Both the position numbers and the translations under genes were made by a program. Under the pieces are notes generated by a model. The model was not told the DNA's origin. It saw nothing but the letters and a program-made list of their open reading frames with translations, and searched no databases. From Gnetum montanum (Eukaryota; Streptophyta; Gnetopsida; Gnetales; Gnetaceae), in NCBI GenBank assembly GCA_015680685.1, contig MNCI01000661.1:1-52329 (forward strand): 52,329 bases of DNA, written 5' to 3'. Of the stretch, positions 1 to 11,799 are shown piece after piece. Position 1 is the first letter of the stretch, and every line of letters starts with the position of its first letter.

Positions 1-41
1 TATTTGTATGGTGGAGTGTAGGGGTACCTCGCCACTCATCA
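1..41 (+). repeat. 3' end of a Ty3/gypsy LTR (plus strand)
   Basis: The stretch ends TACCTCGCCACTCATCA. This matches the ends of the complete LTRs at 19786-20758 and 27213-28185 when those are read on the minus strand. What follows (ATAAACTTT) is not a primer-binding site, so this is the outer end of a 3' or solo LTR. The rest lies outside the window. The sequence after it already reads as LINE coding sequence, so the LTR element probably inserted into the LINE relic. Confidence 0.8.
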
Positions 42-1520
42 ATAAACTTTCCTTCTTTAAGGTGAAGATAGCCTTCTTAAAGATGAAAAATAGAAATGTT
101 ATTTGATGAAATAACATTCCTATAGAAGCTTGAAAAGCATTAGAATATACAGAAGTTTCTTAGTTAACAAAATTATTTAAAAACAATTTGAAGGATGGAA
201 AAATATCTAATAATTAAAGAAAAAGCTTTGTTGTTCCTATCTATAAAAATAAAGAAATATAAAATTGTGTGGACTATAGAGGAATAAAGATAATGAGCCA
301 TACTATAAATCATTGGGAGAGACTTATAGAGTATCATCTTAAACTTAATTAAACAATATTAGAAAACATATTTAAATTTATGCTAGGGAGATCTACTATA
401 GAGACTATTTTCTTAATACAGTAATTTATGCAGAAATTCAGAAAATGTAGGAAAAGAATACATATGATCTTAATTGACTTGGAGAATGCATATGATAGAG
501 TATCTTAAAGAGAAAACACCTCCCTAATAAGTATATTAAAGTGATTCAAGACATTTATGAAGGAGTTACCACTAAAATTAGAACAACTTATGGAATGCTA
601 TCTTATTTTCCAATCATACTATGTCTACATCAAGGCTCTACATTTAGTCCATACTTATTTTTCATTATTATGATTAAATTAATAAAGAAAAAATATGAAG
701 TCCCTTAGTGTATGCTATTTGTAGATGATATTATGTTGGTAGATACAGCTCAAGAAAATACTACTTCTAAAATGGAGAAGTAGAACATGATCTAGAATCA
801 AAAGGCTCAAAAACTAGAAGTAAGACAAAATATATGAAATGAAATTTTAATAATAGTATAAATAGTGGTGAGATAGAAGTAATAATTCAAGGCCAAAAGG
901 TCCCTCATTGTAAATAGTTCTAGTACTTAGGATCAATCCTCCACTTAATTGATGAAATTGATAAAGATATAAGAAATAGAATTCAGGAAATGATTAAATT
1001 AGAGATAGGCTAGTGGTGTTCTATGTGATAAATGTACTTCAATAAGATCAAAGAAAAAATTTTATAAGACAACAATCAGACATACTATCTTATATGATGC
1101 TGAATGTTGAACAATACAAAAGAAACATGAATAATAAATTACTATGGTAGAAATGTGAATGCTTTAATGAATATTGTATGTTACTAGAAGAAATAGACTC
1201 CATAATACAAATGTTAGAAAGGCTTGATGTGGTTTCCATTTCAAATAAGATAAAAATTAGCAACTTAGATGGTTTAGACATATGTAAAGAAGATTAGACA
1301 ATGAGCATATAAACAAAGGTCACTACATCACTGTTCTAAGAAAGTCACTAAAAGAAAGATTAAAGAGCACATCAGGGAAAAAATTGAATATGATTTGAAG
1401 AAACTACAAATAAATAAAGATCTAGTTTTTCATAGATGCAAATGATGAAAAAAACTTATGTAGACAACCCTATATTGTTAAAACAAGACTAGGATGATGA
1501 TGATGACAATAATGATTAAG
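42..1520 (+). mobile_element. RTE-type non-LTR retrotransposon (LINE) relic, RT domain to 3' tail
   Basis: Six-frame reading gives a decayed but ordered RTE-type reverse transcriptase. In order I see LKMKNRN near 75, PIYKNKE and VDYRGIKIMSH near 235-305, FMLGRSTIETIFL near 380, LIDLENAYDRV near 470, LHQGSTFSPYLF near 630, the catalytic-loop region CMLFVDDIMLVD near 712-745 (usual A-D-D now V-D-D), FQYLGSI near 920 and VLCDKCTS near 1020. Frameshifts and stops occur throughout and no long frame survives. The 3' end near 1480-1520 has the short conserved RTE tail (AACCCTATATTG...) followed by a GATGATGATGA microsatellite, as is usual for plant RTE elements. The endonuclease half is absent: the copy is cut at the LTR tail at position 41. 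It is an old dead copy. Confidence 0.9.
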
Positions 1521-3534
1521 TTACATAGAATTTGCATCGAGTAACATAAGATAAAAGGTCACAGTTCTTGTAAGATAAACATGAAGGGGTGATAGTGATA
1601 GTTTAAGGCATAGTACTTGGCTTACATGAGGCTTGTTGGGATTTCACCCAAAATAATCTAGATGATGTAAAAGAAGCAACGACGACTCTTAAATTATGGT
1701 TCATAAAAACTACAAAGTACACAAAAATTTCTAAAACAAAAGATAAGCTTACGTGTGAGGCTTAAGCTAGACATGGGGATTGATTGGATGTGAATAGCAC
1801 TATGTTTTATGCTTATTGTAATATGCGTGATGCATGTTATAAAGTGAGCACTATATATATGATTAACTTATATGAATGCATCAATCATGATGAGCTAATT
1901 CTAAATTGATTATGAGAAGGATGTGCATCTGTGTATGGCTATAATGAGTAGTCTTATGTGTTAATTATGTGATATTCATAATGAATATTCCTATGAATTA
2001 TTTATTCATGAACCATGAAGTGTTGTAAATTTCTTATGCATGATATATGATGTGAATACTATGGGTATTATTAGCCTTATGATGGTGCATGTAGCACAAG
2101 TTTCTTGTCATCATTGATATAGATTAATATGTTATGCTCATGTTATTACAACTGGTACATGTAGCATGACTTATTTATGAGTGTATGACAAGTGAAGTTG
2201 ACATACGAGTGTGAACCAGTTGATTATGAACCACTTTGAAGGAGTTAAGATAACCTCCATTGGATGCATTAGTGAGGTTCATATTTCAAACCTCATTCTA
2301 AAAGTGGAAGAGTGTGGGCTATGGTTGGTATGATGTCTAGGTGTATTCATTTACAATTATATTTACCTTCTAGAAACATAGTGACTCGGTACTATAGATG
2401 TGGTAGCAAGCATTAATATTAATGATGGATTAAGTCATTGAAAAACTAATAAAATACATGCATGTATTAATAGTGATTTGATTACACATGTCAACAATAC
2501 CATGCTTTTAGTTAGTGTGGATGTGTCAACTATCATAGAGGTTATGTAATTATGCATTGTGGGATGGTGATCCCTTGGAAGCACTGATTGCTCCATGTTA
2601 TATCTATGCACATATAGTTTCTAGTTGTTATGAATGAGCCTAGTTATTATTATGTTATGTGTGCAGTTTGATTTTGTAATACCCTTATAAATTATCTATA
2701 AAAATCCTATAAATAACTAATAGAAATGTTATGAAACCCACCAAGGTTCTAGATTTATCAAATTAAAAGGAAGTTATAAACTAGGTAAAAATTTTTCATT
2801 AGAAACATAACTTCACAAAAGTAATACATTACAGCAAAATTTCATATTAATTTCATACATAATTAAATAAAATTTAAATAGAGAAAAAGAGACATTTACA
2901 TAGCTGCAAAAATGTAGATATTAAATAATTTCACTAGTTCCATCATAAAATGATATTTAAAATAATAATTCTAATGATACTTGTTTTGCCTCAATTGAAC
3001 ATCTAAGAATAAGTATATTCATGTTTAAAGTTTACTAAATTAAATAATAGTATTAAATAAATAATATTAGGTTTTCTTGAACATATAGTGCACACCAAAA
3101 TAAAAAATGATCCTTACAATCTCATGGCCCAAACGGCACACACGGTAATTTCATATCTAGCATGCTTTATTATTAATTTACAAAAATAAGTATATACAAA
3201 GTTTCTATTTTATAAAATATACAAAAATTATTTTTCAAGTTTAAAGAATCCATTTTATATAGAATTGATCCACGTTTCATCCCATGTTTCTCTTTTGATG
3301 CTTTCCTAGCTACTCTAGGCTCTCTACATCAAAATGTAGGAGTCAAAACCTATCAAATAAAAACATTATTTTATTTCCCTAATCATGGAGCATATAGATT
3401 CTAGACCAAAAGTTTCAGGATATGACCTAGGTAAAGGTTTCAAATAAATATTAGAAAATGTTTCAAAATCTAAAAATTCTACAAATATTTCAAAAATCCA
3501 AAAGAAATCCAAAAATCCAAAGAATGTGTATTTT
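1521..3534. other. Unassigned AT-rich intergenic DNA
   Basis: I find no frame longer than noise, no tRNA-like boxes and no resemblance to the Ty3 family on either strand. The second half (about 2660-3530) is richer in A/T runs. It may be old repeat DNA decayed beyond recognition. Confidence 0.5.
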
Positions 3535-4422
3535 ATCTAGGTATCTCTGAAGGCTAGGTCTTGGTTAATCATACAAATCACAAACACACACTAGCGATTT
3601 GGTTGAATTTCATAGACTTTAGTTCCTAAGATACCTATAGTATTAAACTATGAGGCAAAGGGTTTTATGATCATTTCCTTCCTAACTCACACTTTTGCCA
3701 TCAATTTGTATGGTTAAATGTAAGTCAAGGCACATTATGTGTATTTTTATAAATATATATATTCTCCTAAGGCTAGGTGAGTAAATGAAGATTTAATAAT
3801 TAACTAATTAACTACTTAACTAATCTAGTGACTAACTATTCTAGTAAGTAACCATTCACACTTACTATACACATACCAAAAAAGTATCAACACTACTGGG
3901 TTACCAAGTGGTGATAACTAGGCATATCAAATGGCCACTATTTGGATTACCAAGTGTAATATGTTATCTTTGAAGTGATCATACATACGTTTTATGATTA
4001 AGTGCATTAATTAACTAAAGTCATAAGTGTAAATTGCATTAAAAGTGAAGTGAAAACAATAGAGATTAAACTATTCCAATTGCTACAATAAATATCAAAA
4101 AACATGAATTTATTGTTGTTGACACTGATGCCTTCAAGTACATGGCATTCAAATAAAGCTTCGTACAATCTCTTTAGATCATACTATGAGCACTCAAAGA
4201 GAAAATATTCTAACTCTAGAGAAAATAAACTATATGAGCTTTGCTATTCTGTAAACCTAAGGTTCAATAAATGTGATTGGTGCATCCATTTATATAGGCT
4301 TTACTTATGTCAACATTCATGCATTTGTGTCAACGAATGTACCCATTCATCAACAAGGATACATAGACGGGGCTGCATCAATGCATGCTTGTCAATGCAA
4401 CCTGTATAATGAGAACTCATCA
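3535..4422 (-). repeat. 3' LTR of Ty3 element A
   Basis: On the minus strand the LTR opens TGATGAGTTC directly after a purine-rich tract. It contains the family's repeated 'GGATTACCAAGT' motif (near 3900 and 3945 on the plus strand) and a cluster of TGCATCAATGCAT-like repeats at 4310-4400 before a TATATAAATG box near 4292. The upper edge is clear from comparison with the LTRs at 22899 and 44449. The lower edge near 3535 is inferred from similarity to the end of LTR B (GTCTATGAAATTCAACCAAATCG) and could be off by tens of bases. Confidence 0.75.
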
Positions 4423-4432
4423 TACTCCCACA
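4423..4432 (-). promoter_or_regulatory. Polypurine tract of element A
   Basis: On the minus strand TGTGGGAGTA lies immediately before the LTR start TGATGAGTT. The same place in derivative D (22900-22912) reads CATGGGGGTA. This is the usual plus-strand primer position for an LTR retrotransposon. Confidence 0.7.
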
Positions 4433-4435
4433 ACT

Positions 4436-7400
4436 AACTAAAAACTCATCCTCAAGTGAAAAAAATTAGGATTGAGCTTCTTACAAAAGTTTGGGAAGTA
4501 TGAAATTTATTGATTACAAACAAGCTAACTGACTAACTAACTAACTCTAGTAACTATGAGTGCTGGATTGTATGAAATTATAAAAATTATTATCCATTAC
4601 AAAAAAATTGGACACTTTACAAAATTTCAACATGTATTCTTGAGTTTTCAAAGATGGGGCAAATTCTCAAACATGGTCTAGAAATGAAGGCTCCTATGGC
4701 GTTGAAGGTCCTTTTCCAGGTTTCAAAAGTGGTGGTGGTGGATGTAGCTAATGCTTACTTGCTATGGTTGTTGCTTCTAGTGGAAGCTTGAAAGTATCCA
4801 GTAACACTTTCACTTTCTCCTCATTGCCACATGGGTCATAGGTAGTCAACATGACTTCACCATTATGGGTTGATGCAGGAATATCCCACAAGCATGGCAT
4901 CATAGAAAACAACTTCTTTATGTTTAAAAACCATGCTACGAATTATTTACATTTGATGTTGAACATCTTTACTAGGTTATATAGCTCATGGTGGTCATTT
5001 ATCCTTCTAGCAAGCTTCTCAGCAATAGATTGCTAATCAATAAATTTACTCCTAAGAACTTCAAGTTCAGCATTGGCTATCTCCAACTATTGCTTGGTCT
5101 ACTTATGCTGCTTGAATTCCACCTCATACAAAAGGTAGAAACTAGCCACTTATTTCCTAAATTCTATTCTTAATCTTCCTATTTTCAACATAACCAGGTG
5201 TGTGTATTAAAGGTTGGAAAGCTCCATATATTCCATCATCTCTTAGATCTATAACTATTTTAGTCAAATTTCTGCTTTATTGTACATGTTCAATCCATCT
5301 AATATGGGCTACCATACGTCGCCTCTTTGTTGAAGTTGTTGAAGAGCCTCATTCATCTTTGGTTTCACCAATACGATTTCTTTTTCATTAACTTTTTTGA
5401 GGAGCCCAACCAAGTCATTGTAATGGTTCTTTACTTGTTCAAATTTCATGGCTTCAATTTCCACGCAGCTACTCAATGGCTATTTTCTAGAAAAGCATAA
5501 AAAAAATTTCCACTGAGAAATTTCTATTCTCTATTATTAACCTCCTAAATTTAAGGTTCACCTTAGGTAGCTACTCCTACTAACAAACAAACTTAACCAT
5601 CTAGTCCTTTTGTTGTTCTATGTTCCATAGGTGATGAAAGTCTTTGGTGAGAACCAAGTTTTCTTTACAAACTTGTAACAAGTCCTTGTCATTGTTGAAG
5701 GTCATGGCCTCTAATAAGGACACATCAAAAATTTCTACCTCCTTTCCATTCTTAACCTCCCTTAATCTATGTTGAAGCTATTGAAAAGCTTCATCCTTCA
5801 TGAGTTCTAGGCTAAGAATAGCAAGTTCAAAGAGATAAGCCCACAACTCTACAACCTAAATAGTTGACCATTGGTTTTCAATGGTGGCTTTCTATATTTG
5901 GATTTTAATGATGAGTAATTTATCCTTGGTCTCTAAAAACTATGACTAGGTTATCGAAATTTCATCCAAGAGATCAAAGATCTTTGGAAGTAGTTGCCCA
6001 ACTCCTACGATTCATTCCAATACTTCTTCTTGTGGGGTAATGCTCAACTTACCACTCCGTACTCCTATGGACACTTGGATGTCTACCATTGTAGTAATTT
6101 TTGGCATGGATACAATAAGAGCATTCAAAGCCTTAACTACACTATTGGCCACCACCTCCACCATTTTTTCCTATCCTCAATGCTACATCACCATAATAGT
6201 TGCACCCTTGCCTTCTTCCAAGTGGATCAAGAAAGTTGTGACATTCCTTGAAATTTTAGAAAATTCTTATTTAGGAATGCATACCATAACTTCTTAAGTG
6301 CTAGGATTTATTCTTGTAGGTTTCTGGTTTCTTTGTGTGAAAAACTGATGGTCCAACCAACTAATGGTCCTAGTGATATCATTAAAATGGCTTAAGGTTA
6401 GACAATAAATCAATGGCTCTCCACCACTTACTAAACCTTGCTATTGTAGCAATAGATACTCATAGACGTTCTAGAGTCATTCAAAAATTGCAGGTACTTC
6501 AAGTATCATCTCTAGTGCTACAAGTGGTGATGGTGGTGGCCTCTTCTCCTCTTCCAGCATGGCTACTACTTTATGCTTCATCATCTTCTTCTAAGACGTG
6601 ATAGGATCATGATGAACCACATCATTGGCATAACGTACTATGCCTCCCCTTTTGCATAGTTTTCTAAGTAGGCATGGAAATGGTAGTGTCTTCCTTCCCT
6701 TTTCATTCTTCTTGAATAACTTTTCTATCTTCAAATAGATAAGCTAGGGAAGATTGACTGGGAACTTTTTTCTTAGAGTGACACACACATGGGTGGAGAA
6801 GGTTGTTACCTTACTTGATCTCACCATGGGGTTTAGGTGAAAGGCCACAATTTTAAACTAGGCATGCTTTGCCTTCATGAAATCACTATAATCCTTATGG
6901 CCCATCCCATAGTAATGCTAGAATCACTCCTTGGCTTGAGGATTTGCTTGGATTGAAATTTGTACAAATTTTTCCCTAGTGTTAGGAAAATCAAGGACCT
7001 CTACGATGGCCTCAATTAAGTAAAAGACTCTAATATCTTTAATCTTGATGGATGTATCTTCTTTCTAGTTGCTATAAAAAAGGAAGATCTTTCCCATGTA
7101 CCATTCTTAAATGGAGGAGAGAATACTCTACATGGAAGACCCATATAATTAAGTTCAAATATCTTCTCAAGTGCTAACTCCAAGAAGTGTCGAAAGTTTA
7201 ATTCTTAAAGAATAGAACTCTAAACATCCTTGGTCCTAATTCTTTCTAAGAAGGCATTTGCTAGTATAACTTCAAGGTTAGGCCTTAGCCTAGAATCTTC
7301 ATCCTACTTCTATTGGTCAATCTCTACAATGGAAATCTTTTAGACAAATTCCACCTTGGGCTTCTCCCGAAGAGGTCCGATTACATGTGTTCCTTTGGCC

Positions 7401-7525
7401 TCTTTCTCTTGTGGCTGCTATGGTTCTTTTGGTTAGCTCCATCCACCTCTTGGATACTTTTTGATAGGCTAAGAAGGTCCTCTTACTTACAGTTCTCTCT
7501 TTGATACCATTTGCAATCACAAATG
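4436..7525 (-). pseudogene. Third ORF (Athila-type additional ORF) of element A, decayed
   Basis: This lies between pol and the 3' LTR, where Athila-like elements carry an extra frame often called env-like. On the minus strand it starts near 7520 (MIANGIKERTVSKRTFLAYQKV) and can be followed with many stops to about 4650. Recognisable blocks shared with element B include LELMKDEAFQ near 5800, SFYLLYEVEFKQHK near 5120, INDHHELYNLVKMFNIKCK near 4960 and a proline run near 4730. The second half has heptad-like Leu/Glu/Lys spacing and was probably coiled coil; the first half has a compact region (FLERIRTKDV) resembling the plant-transposon domain of Athila ORFs, which is inference. No membrane segment is obvious, so env is only a positional label. 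Dead copy. Confidence 0.65.
4524..4546. repeat. Short (CTAA/AACT)n tandem repeat before the 3' LTR
   Basis: About five copies of ACTA/CTAA lie roughly 100 bp inside the 3' LTR of element A. Element B carries the same tract in its own orientation at 44335-44368, about 80 bp before its 3' LTR, so it is a family feature. Confidence 0.7.
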
Positions 7526-9590
7526 TAACCCAAGATTAGCCTTTAGTTAATTAGCCTTAGTTCTTTTGATCCCTTTCTTATTAGATTAGGTTATAGTTAG
7601 GCTTGTTTATGATCTTAGCATGCAATTTTTATTTTCTAATTATTTTATTAGCTATCAAAGTTTGTTTGTTAAGTTGAACCCACCTAGGATGAGTATTTTA
7701 ATATTATATTAATGGGTAAACCTTGGGAAGTTAGGAAAATTTTGAAAATTTTTCTTTAAAGAAAACTAAAGATTTATGATTCCCATGATGAAAAGCTTAC
7801 CTCTGGTAGTTAGAAAATTGAATAAAAAGGTGAGTTGGGTGAGTGGTGTGAGAATTATAGCACTTGGAAGGTCTCTAAGCTCTAAAAAATGTTAAAAAAT
7901 CCTCTTGTGTTAGGAAGAAAATGGTGAAATTTTGGCCTAAGTGTCATGCCTATATATACTATTTTTATGATGTGTTTATGGGAATCTATCAATGAGGCTA
8001 CGTCAACATATCTGGCTATGTCAATGGGGATGCATTAATGTATTAGGTTGTGTTGATAGGAATGCGTCAACGTAACTATTTAAGTCAATTTTCCACATAA
8101 TGAAAATGAGGAATTTTGGAAGAGTTTTGAAACGAAATAAGAGCCCAAAGAAGCCAAAAAAGCATAGAAGAATGAAAAAACATGAAAGAAGATATTAAAT
8201 TTATTTAGAAAGAAGAGTGAATTAGGTTTGGATAAATTGAGGATGATGAATTAATGCAAACTAGATGTTGGAAATGTGGATCGATGAGATTAAGTGCACA
8301 AATGAACAAGGGATAGGAGATTTAATTGAAAAGGGCCAAAGGACATATAAGTGACTCCTTCCCAAAGTAGGTTTATGCCTATGATGCCCATGCATGCTCT
8401 CATGACAAGGATTCCATAGGCACCAAGAATGATTAATGACCTTTGAATGCAAAAAGTGAAATTCATGGGAGAGATCATTAGAGGATTATGTTCATGGGAG
8501 AGATCATTAGAGGATTATGTCATAACAAAAAAAACATATCAATTTACCATGATAAGAGGTAATGAGGTGGTCAATGATGAGGTTAGAATGATGGAGAAGA
8601 AATAGTATGGTAAGAGATTCTCTCATCTAGATCACATGGACTTCTTGTGAAACTTATGATTAACAAGACTTGATACCATCTCATCCTCAGTGAGGACTAA
8701 TTCCATCCATATTTAGTAACTTCAAACTATCATTTCCTAATCCTTCAACCACCCATAATCCATGAAAAACTCCAAAGGATAACGACCACTCTAGGAAAAT
8801 AAGAAAAGAGAAGCAAGAAGAGAAAAGAGAAGTAGGTAGTGAGGAAGGGCCTTAGTTAGAGGGGTACCATCAAGCATGGGTAACATGTCTTTCTAGCCCC
8901 ATAACTAGTGCATGTAGCTCATTATTGTGTCTAAGGGATGTTTTTTAAATTTCCATGTTGTTTGATTTTTTTTTCAATGGAAACCACACAATGCAAAGAC
9001 ATGCTTCCTATTATAGTTGATAGTAGAGGTGGTGAGCGACCAATGAAGAAAGTCATAAAAACTTAAAAGAGAAGTTGTGAACAAAAGATGATAAATTCCC
9101 TTAAAGTCACACCATTGTCCATTCCAACTTGGTTTGTTTCAAGTCCATTAGGTAACAAGATCAGTGATTCTTTTAGGTTATAATTATGGAAGGATCCCAT
9201 GCGTCCAAGAAAAAGAGCTTCATACAGTTAAGTGGAATGGGTGGATGTTGTGGACTCACTGCCTAATATCATTAGAAAATTAATAATCCATTAATCAAGG
9301 ACATAATCCTAGGATGAAATCTAGTCATTTAACTATCAATTAGAAAATTAAATATAGTATTTAATGAACTTCTAGGAGTAGTAGCAACTTATGGAAAAAA
9401 CTCAAGATTCCTAATGAATGAAACAACATACAATAGAATATAAATAAAGTACACTATATAAAAGAAGTTGTAAAAAATTCCATAAAATTAAAAACATATG
9501 AAGAATAGTGTAAAATAAAAATTTGAAAAAGTGAATATCCATCACAGAAAGCTAACATGAGTGGCCATCTCCCCCATGACTACATTGGAA
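7526..9590 (-). other. Non-coding spacer of element A between integrase and third ORF
   Basis: No coding frame is supported. The spacer is homologous to those of B (39850-41569) and D (23511-24890). It begins after pol with a block (9550-9590) shared with element C near 52180 (GGGGGAGATGGCCA). It contains one copy of the family motif AGACATGTTACCCATGC near 8877-8895. Near the third ORF it carries a TATATATA box (7951-7958) preceded, on the minus strand, by LTR-like TTGACGCATTCC / AATGCATCCCC repeats (7985-8070). Confidence 0.7.
7951..7958 (-). promoter_or_regulatory. TATA-like box upstream of the third ORF of element A
   Basis: TATATATA on the minus strand lies about 430 bases before the third ORF. 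It is preceded by TGCATTAATGCATCC-type repeats and followed by CACTTAGGCCAA. Element B has the same order (repeats, TATATATAT at 41166-41174, ATACTTAGCCAA). Conservation in two decayed copies suggests a real internal promoter, but function is inferred. Confidence 0.45.
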
Positions 9591-9599
9591 GAAGGAGAT

Positions 9600-10182
9600 T
9601 TGAAAAATAGAACGTGCATGTCCATCATTGAGATGTTCATATCACTAGTCATGCAAGTTTCTAGAAAGGGCTATATTTGTTGGATGTTGGCTAGCAACCT
9701 TTTCTCTAGGCTTGAAGAATGATAAGTTTTCATAGTCCCAAAAGAAAATTTTATATGAATGATATAAGGTTCTTTCCATAGCGTTTAAAATTTCATTTGT
9801 TGAGGTATGTGCATGGGGTTCAAGTAAAGAACCTTATCTCCTAGTTGGAATTTAACTTTTCTTATGTGTGAATCATGGTGTTGTTTGGCATGTGCCTTGT
9901 GCATCACATTCATTGATAGGACTACCTATTGGTTTTTTTCTAGCACATTTAATGTCATCAAACATTCCTTTTATTCTAGACTAAAATTGAAGTCAAGTTC
10001 ACAAGCCATTAAAAGTGTACTAAGCTCTACTTAATTGGAAGGATTGATAATTTTTCATACACTAACTCATAGGAAGAATAACCAATAGGAAGTTTCCAAG
10101 TGGATCAATATGCCCATGGAGCATCATTGAGTTTTGTGCTCTTCTCTTTAATATATTTAGTAATGGTACATGTTAGTATTCT
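9600..10182 (-). pseudogene. Integrase C-terminal part of element A pol
   Basis: On the minus strand from the gap edge, the reading STKLNDAPWAY, then KLPIGYSSYE, then KVKFQLGDKVLYLNP (near 9850), then TLWKEPYIIHIKFSFGTMKTY matches element C downstream of its integrase core (KVKFQLGDKVLY, TLWEGPYII). This is the region after the DDE Glu, ending in the SH3-like C-terminal domain. Several stops and frameshifts are present. The integrase core, RNase H, RT and protease are not seen; they should lie in or beyond the N gap. I see no chromodomain, as expected for Athila-like elements. Confidence 0.75.
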
Positions 10183-10330
10183 NNNNNNNNNNNNNNNNNN
10201 NNNNNNNNNNNNNNNNNNNNNNNNNNNNNNNNNNNNNNNNNNNNNNNNNNNNNNNNNNNNNNNNNNNNNNNNNNNNNNNNNNNNNNNNNNNNNNNNNNNN
10301 NNNNNNNNNNNNNNNNNNNNNNNNNNNNNN
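10183..10330. other. Assembly gap (148 N)
   Basis: The sequence is unknown. The left side is integrase, the right side is the middle of gag. In element C these points are about 4.2 kb apart, so either the gap size is not a measured length or element A has lost that interval. Confidence 0.95.
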
Positions 10331-11690
10331 AAGAGAGTAGTATCTACCCATTGCCACATCAAGGGATTCATGTGTCCCTTACTTCCAACCATGGATCTAC
10401 TTTCTAGGATTGGACATTCTAGAGTAAGTTTTGTATTTTTCATTGAAGAGTTCAAGCATGGTACTCCACCTTCAAATTGATTCAAGTTTCAATGATCTAT
10501 ACCACCTTTTTACTTTTTTGATGAGTTTCCTAGAAAACAACTTGAGTTTTTGCTAGTCACTTTCAATATTTTGTAGGACATATGCATCATGAAAAGCTTG
10601 AAGGTGATGTTTGGGATCTGCATTATATCCCACTTCAAACTTATTAATATTTTTCATATCAAGTTATTTGATACAACTATCCCTCACATGCTTAGTAGGA
10701 ATGTACATTGCTTTCGTAATGTTGATCATGCTGCAAGTAGCCAACAAGGGTTCTTCATTGTCATAGGGTTTGTATACTCTATTGTAGTGATGTCTCCTTT
10801 GGTACTCATATCACACACACACACACTCTCTCTCTCTCTCTCTTCACATCTATTCCTATCTCTTCATGATTCATACTCATCATCTTCTTCATCAAGATGC
10901 TTTTGATGATTCTCATGTCTATCATGAGCTTGATGTCTCTCCTTGTCATGATTTCTGAACCTTCGTTCCCTTTTATCAAAGTCCACCAATGATCATGAGA
11001 GGAGGAAGATAAAGCAATTGGATACCAATGCTAGCTAGTTCTCCTTCTATAACTCTGGAATTCATCTCATTGTGATCCTGCAGAAACTCTAGGCCTTGAG
11101 TCCTACTTGTATTTAGAGTCCTATGCCTTTTTTCTTAGTGTATCTACAAGGGTTGAATGTAACTATACTTTGAAAGGTTCTTATATATGGATGATAAGCA
11201 TTTGTGAATGGGCTTCATGATTATGGTGGATTTTTTCTACTAAAAATGCATCACCATCAAGTTCTTATAGGACAATAGTAGGATTAACCTACTTTCCTTT
11301 ATTATTCTCATGTTTGGTCCTCATAGTAGTGTCTCTTCACTTTGGTGCCTTTGTGGGCTAGTAGGATCTAGTCATGTGTTTGATCACATGATATCCCTCT
11401 TGCACATGGCTCAAATTCATTCCCCTTAAGGTTATTTAAAGCATAGTAGGTGTTGAACACTCTGGAGACAAGATGATATTGCCATATAAGTCTCTCCACT
11501 TCAACTGCCCAGCTGGGTCACGGTTCATATAATGGTCAAACAGGGCTCCATTAACAGCGGCATGGTAAGAACATGGAGATGGAAACGAGTGATAGTATGG
11601 TGGAGACACAGGAGGATTGTCGGGTGATGATACAGTGAAATAGGAACACGATGGATGATTAATGGACGGAGTATTAGGTGGAGTAGCCAT
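10331..11690 (-). pseudogene. gag of Ty3 element A, 5' two-thirds, decayed
   Basis: On the minus strand an 84-codon frame (11690-11436) ends with GQLKWRDLYGNIILSPE. After a TAA it continues in frame with TLRGMNLSHVQEGYHV, which lines up with gag of C (QLRWQDMKGNIVMPP, then TLRRLDIQDLQEEYVV) and B (WKDLEGNIVVSL). Further down come an Asp/Glu- and Arg/Glu-rich linker containing a CA/TC microsatellite, then the gag core HHLQAFHDAYVLQN near 10600 and WSTMLELFNEKYKTYSRMSN near 10450, stopping at the gap. The first 55 or so codons of the 84-codon frame (Ser/Pro/Tyr-rich) have no match in the other gag copies and may come from the adjoining viral insert. Dead copy with many stops. Confidence 0.75.
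10812..10843. repeat. (CA)n(TC)n compound microsatellite inside gag
   Basis: About eight CA/AC units run directly into about nine TC units. On the gag strand this encodes an Arg-Glu then Val-Cys repeat, lying in the charged, variable linker that in B is a Ser/His/Arg/Asp-rich tract. Confidence 0.9.
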
Positions 11691-11729
11691 GGCGATGGTG
11701 ATAATATACTATAAAATAGGAAAGGAAAA

Positions 11730-11792
11730 TCACTTCACGATCGCAGAAATCGAGAACGTGAGCACTTTCACGAGCGGTGCCGCATAGCACAT
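11730..11792 (-). CDS. Small leader ORF 2 (20 codons)
   Basis: ATG at 11792 opens 20 codons (MCYAAPLVKV...) ending at TGA 11732-11730. It lies between the candidate pregenomic RNA start and the ATG at 11690. Caulimovirid leaders commonly carry several short uORFs, and I read it in that light. It may not be translated. Confidence 0.3.
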   Translation of the reverse strand: MCYAAPLVKVLTFSISAIVK

Positions 11793-11799
11793 CGAAAGC

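Noticed and set aside
4104-4409. 101-codon plus-strand frame
   Set aside because: It lies inside the LTR of element A, antisense to it, with no protein-like features.
10100-10485. Open frames on both strands across the N gap
   Set aside because: They are open only because Ns translate as unknown; the real sequence on either side is integrase and gag relic on the minus strand.
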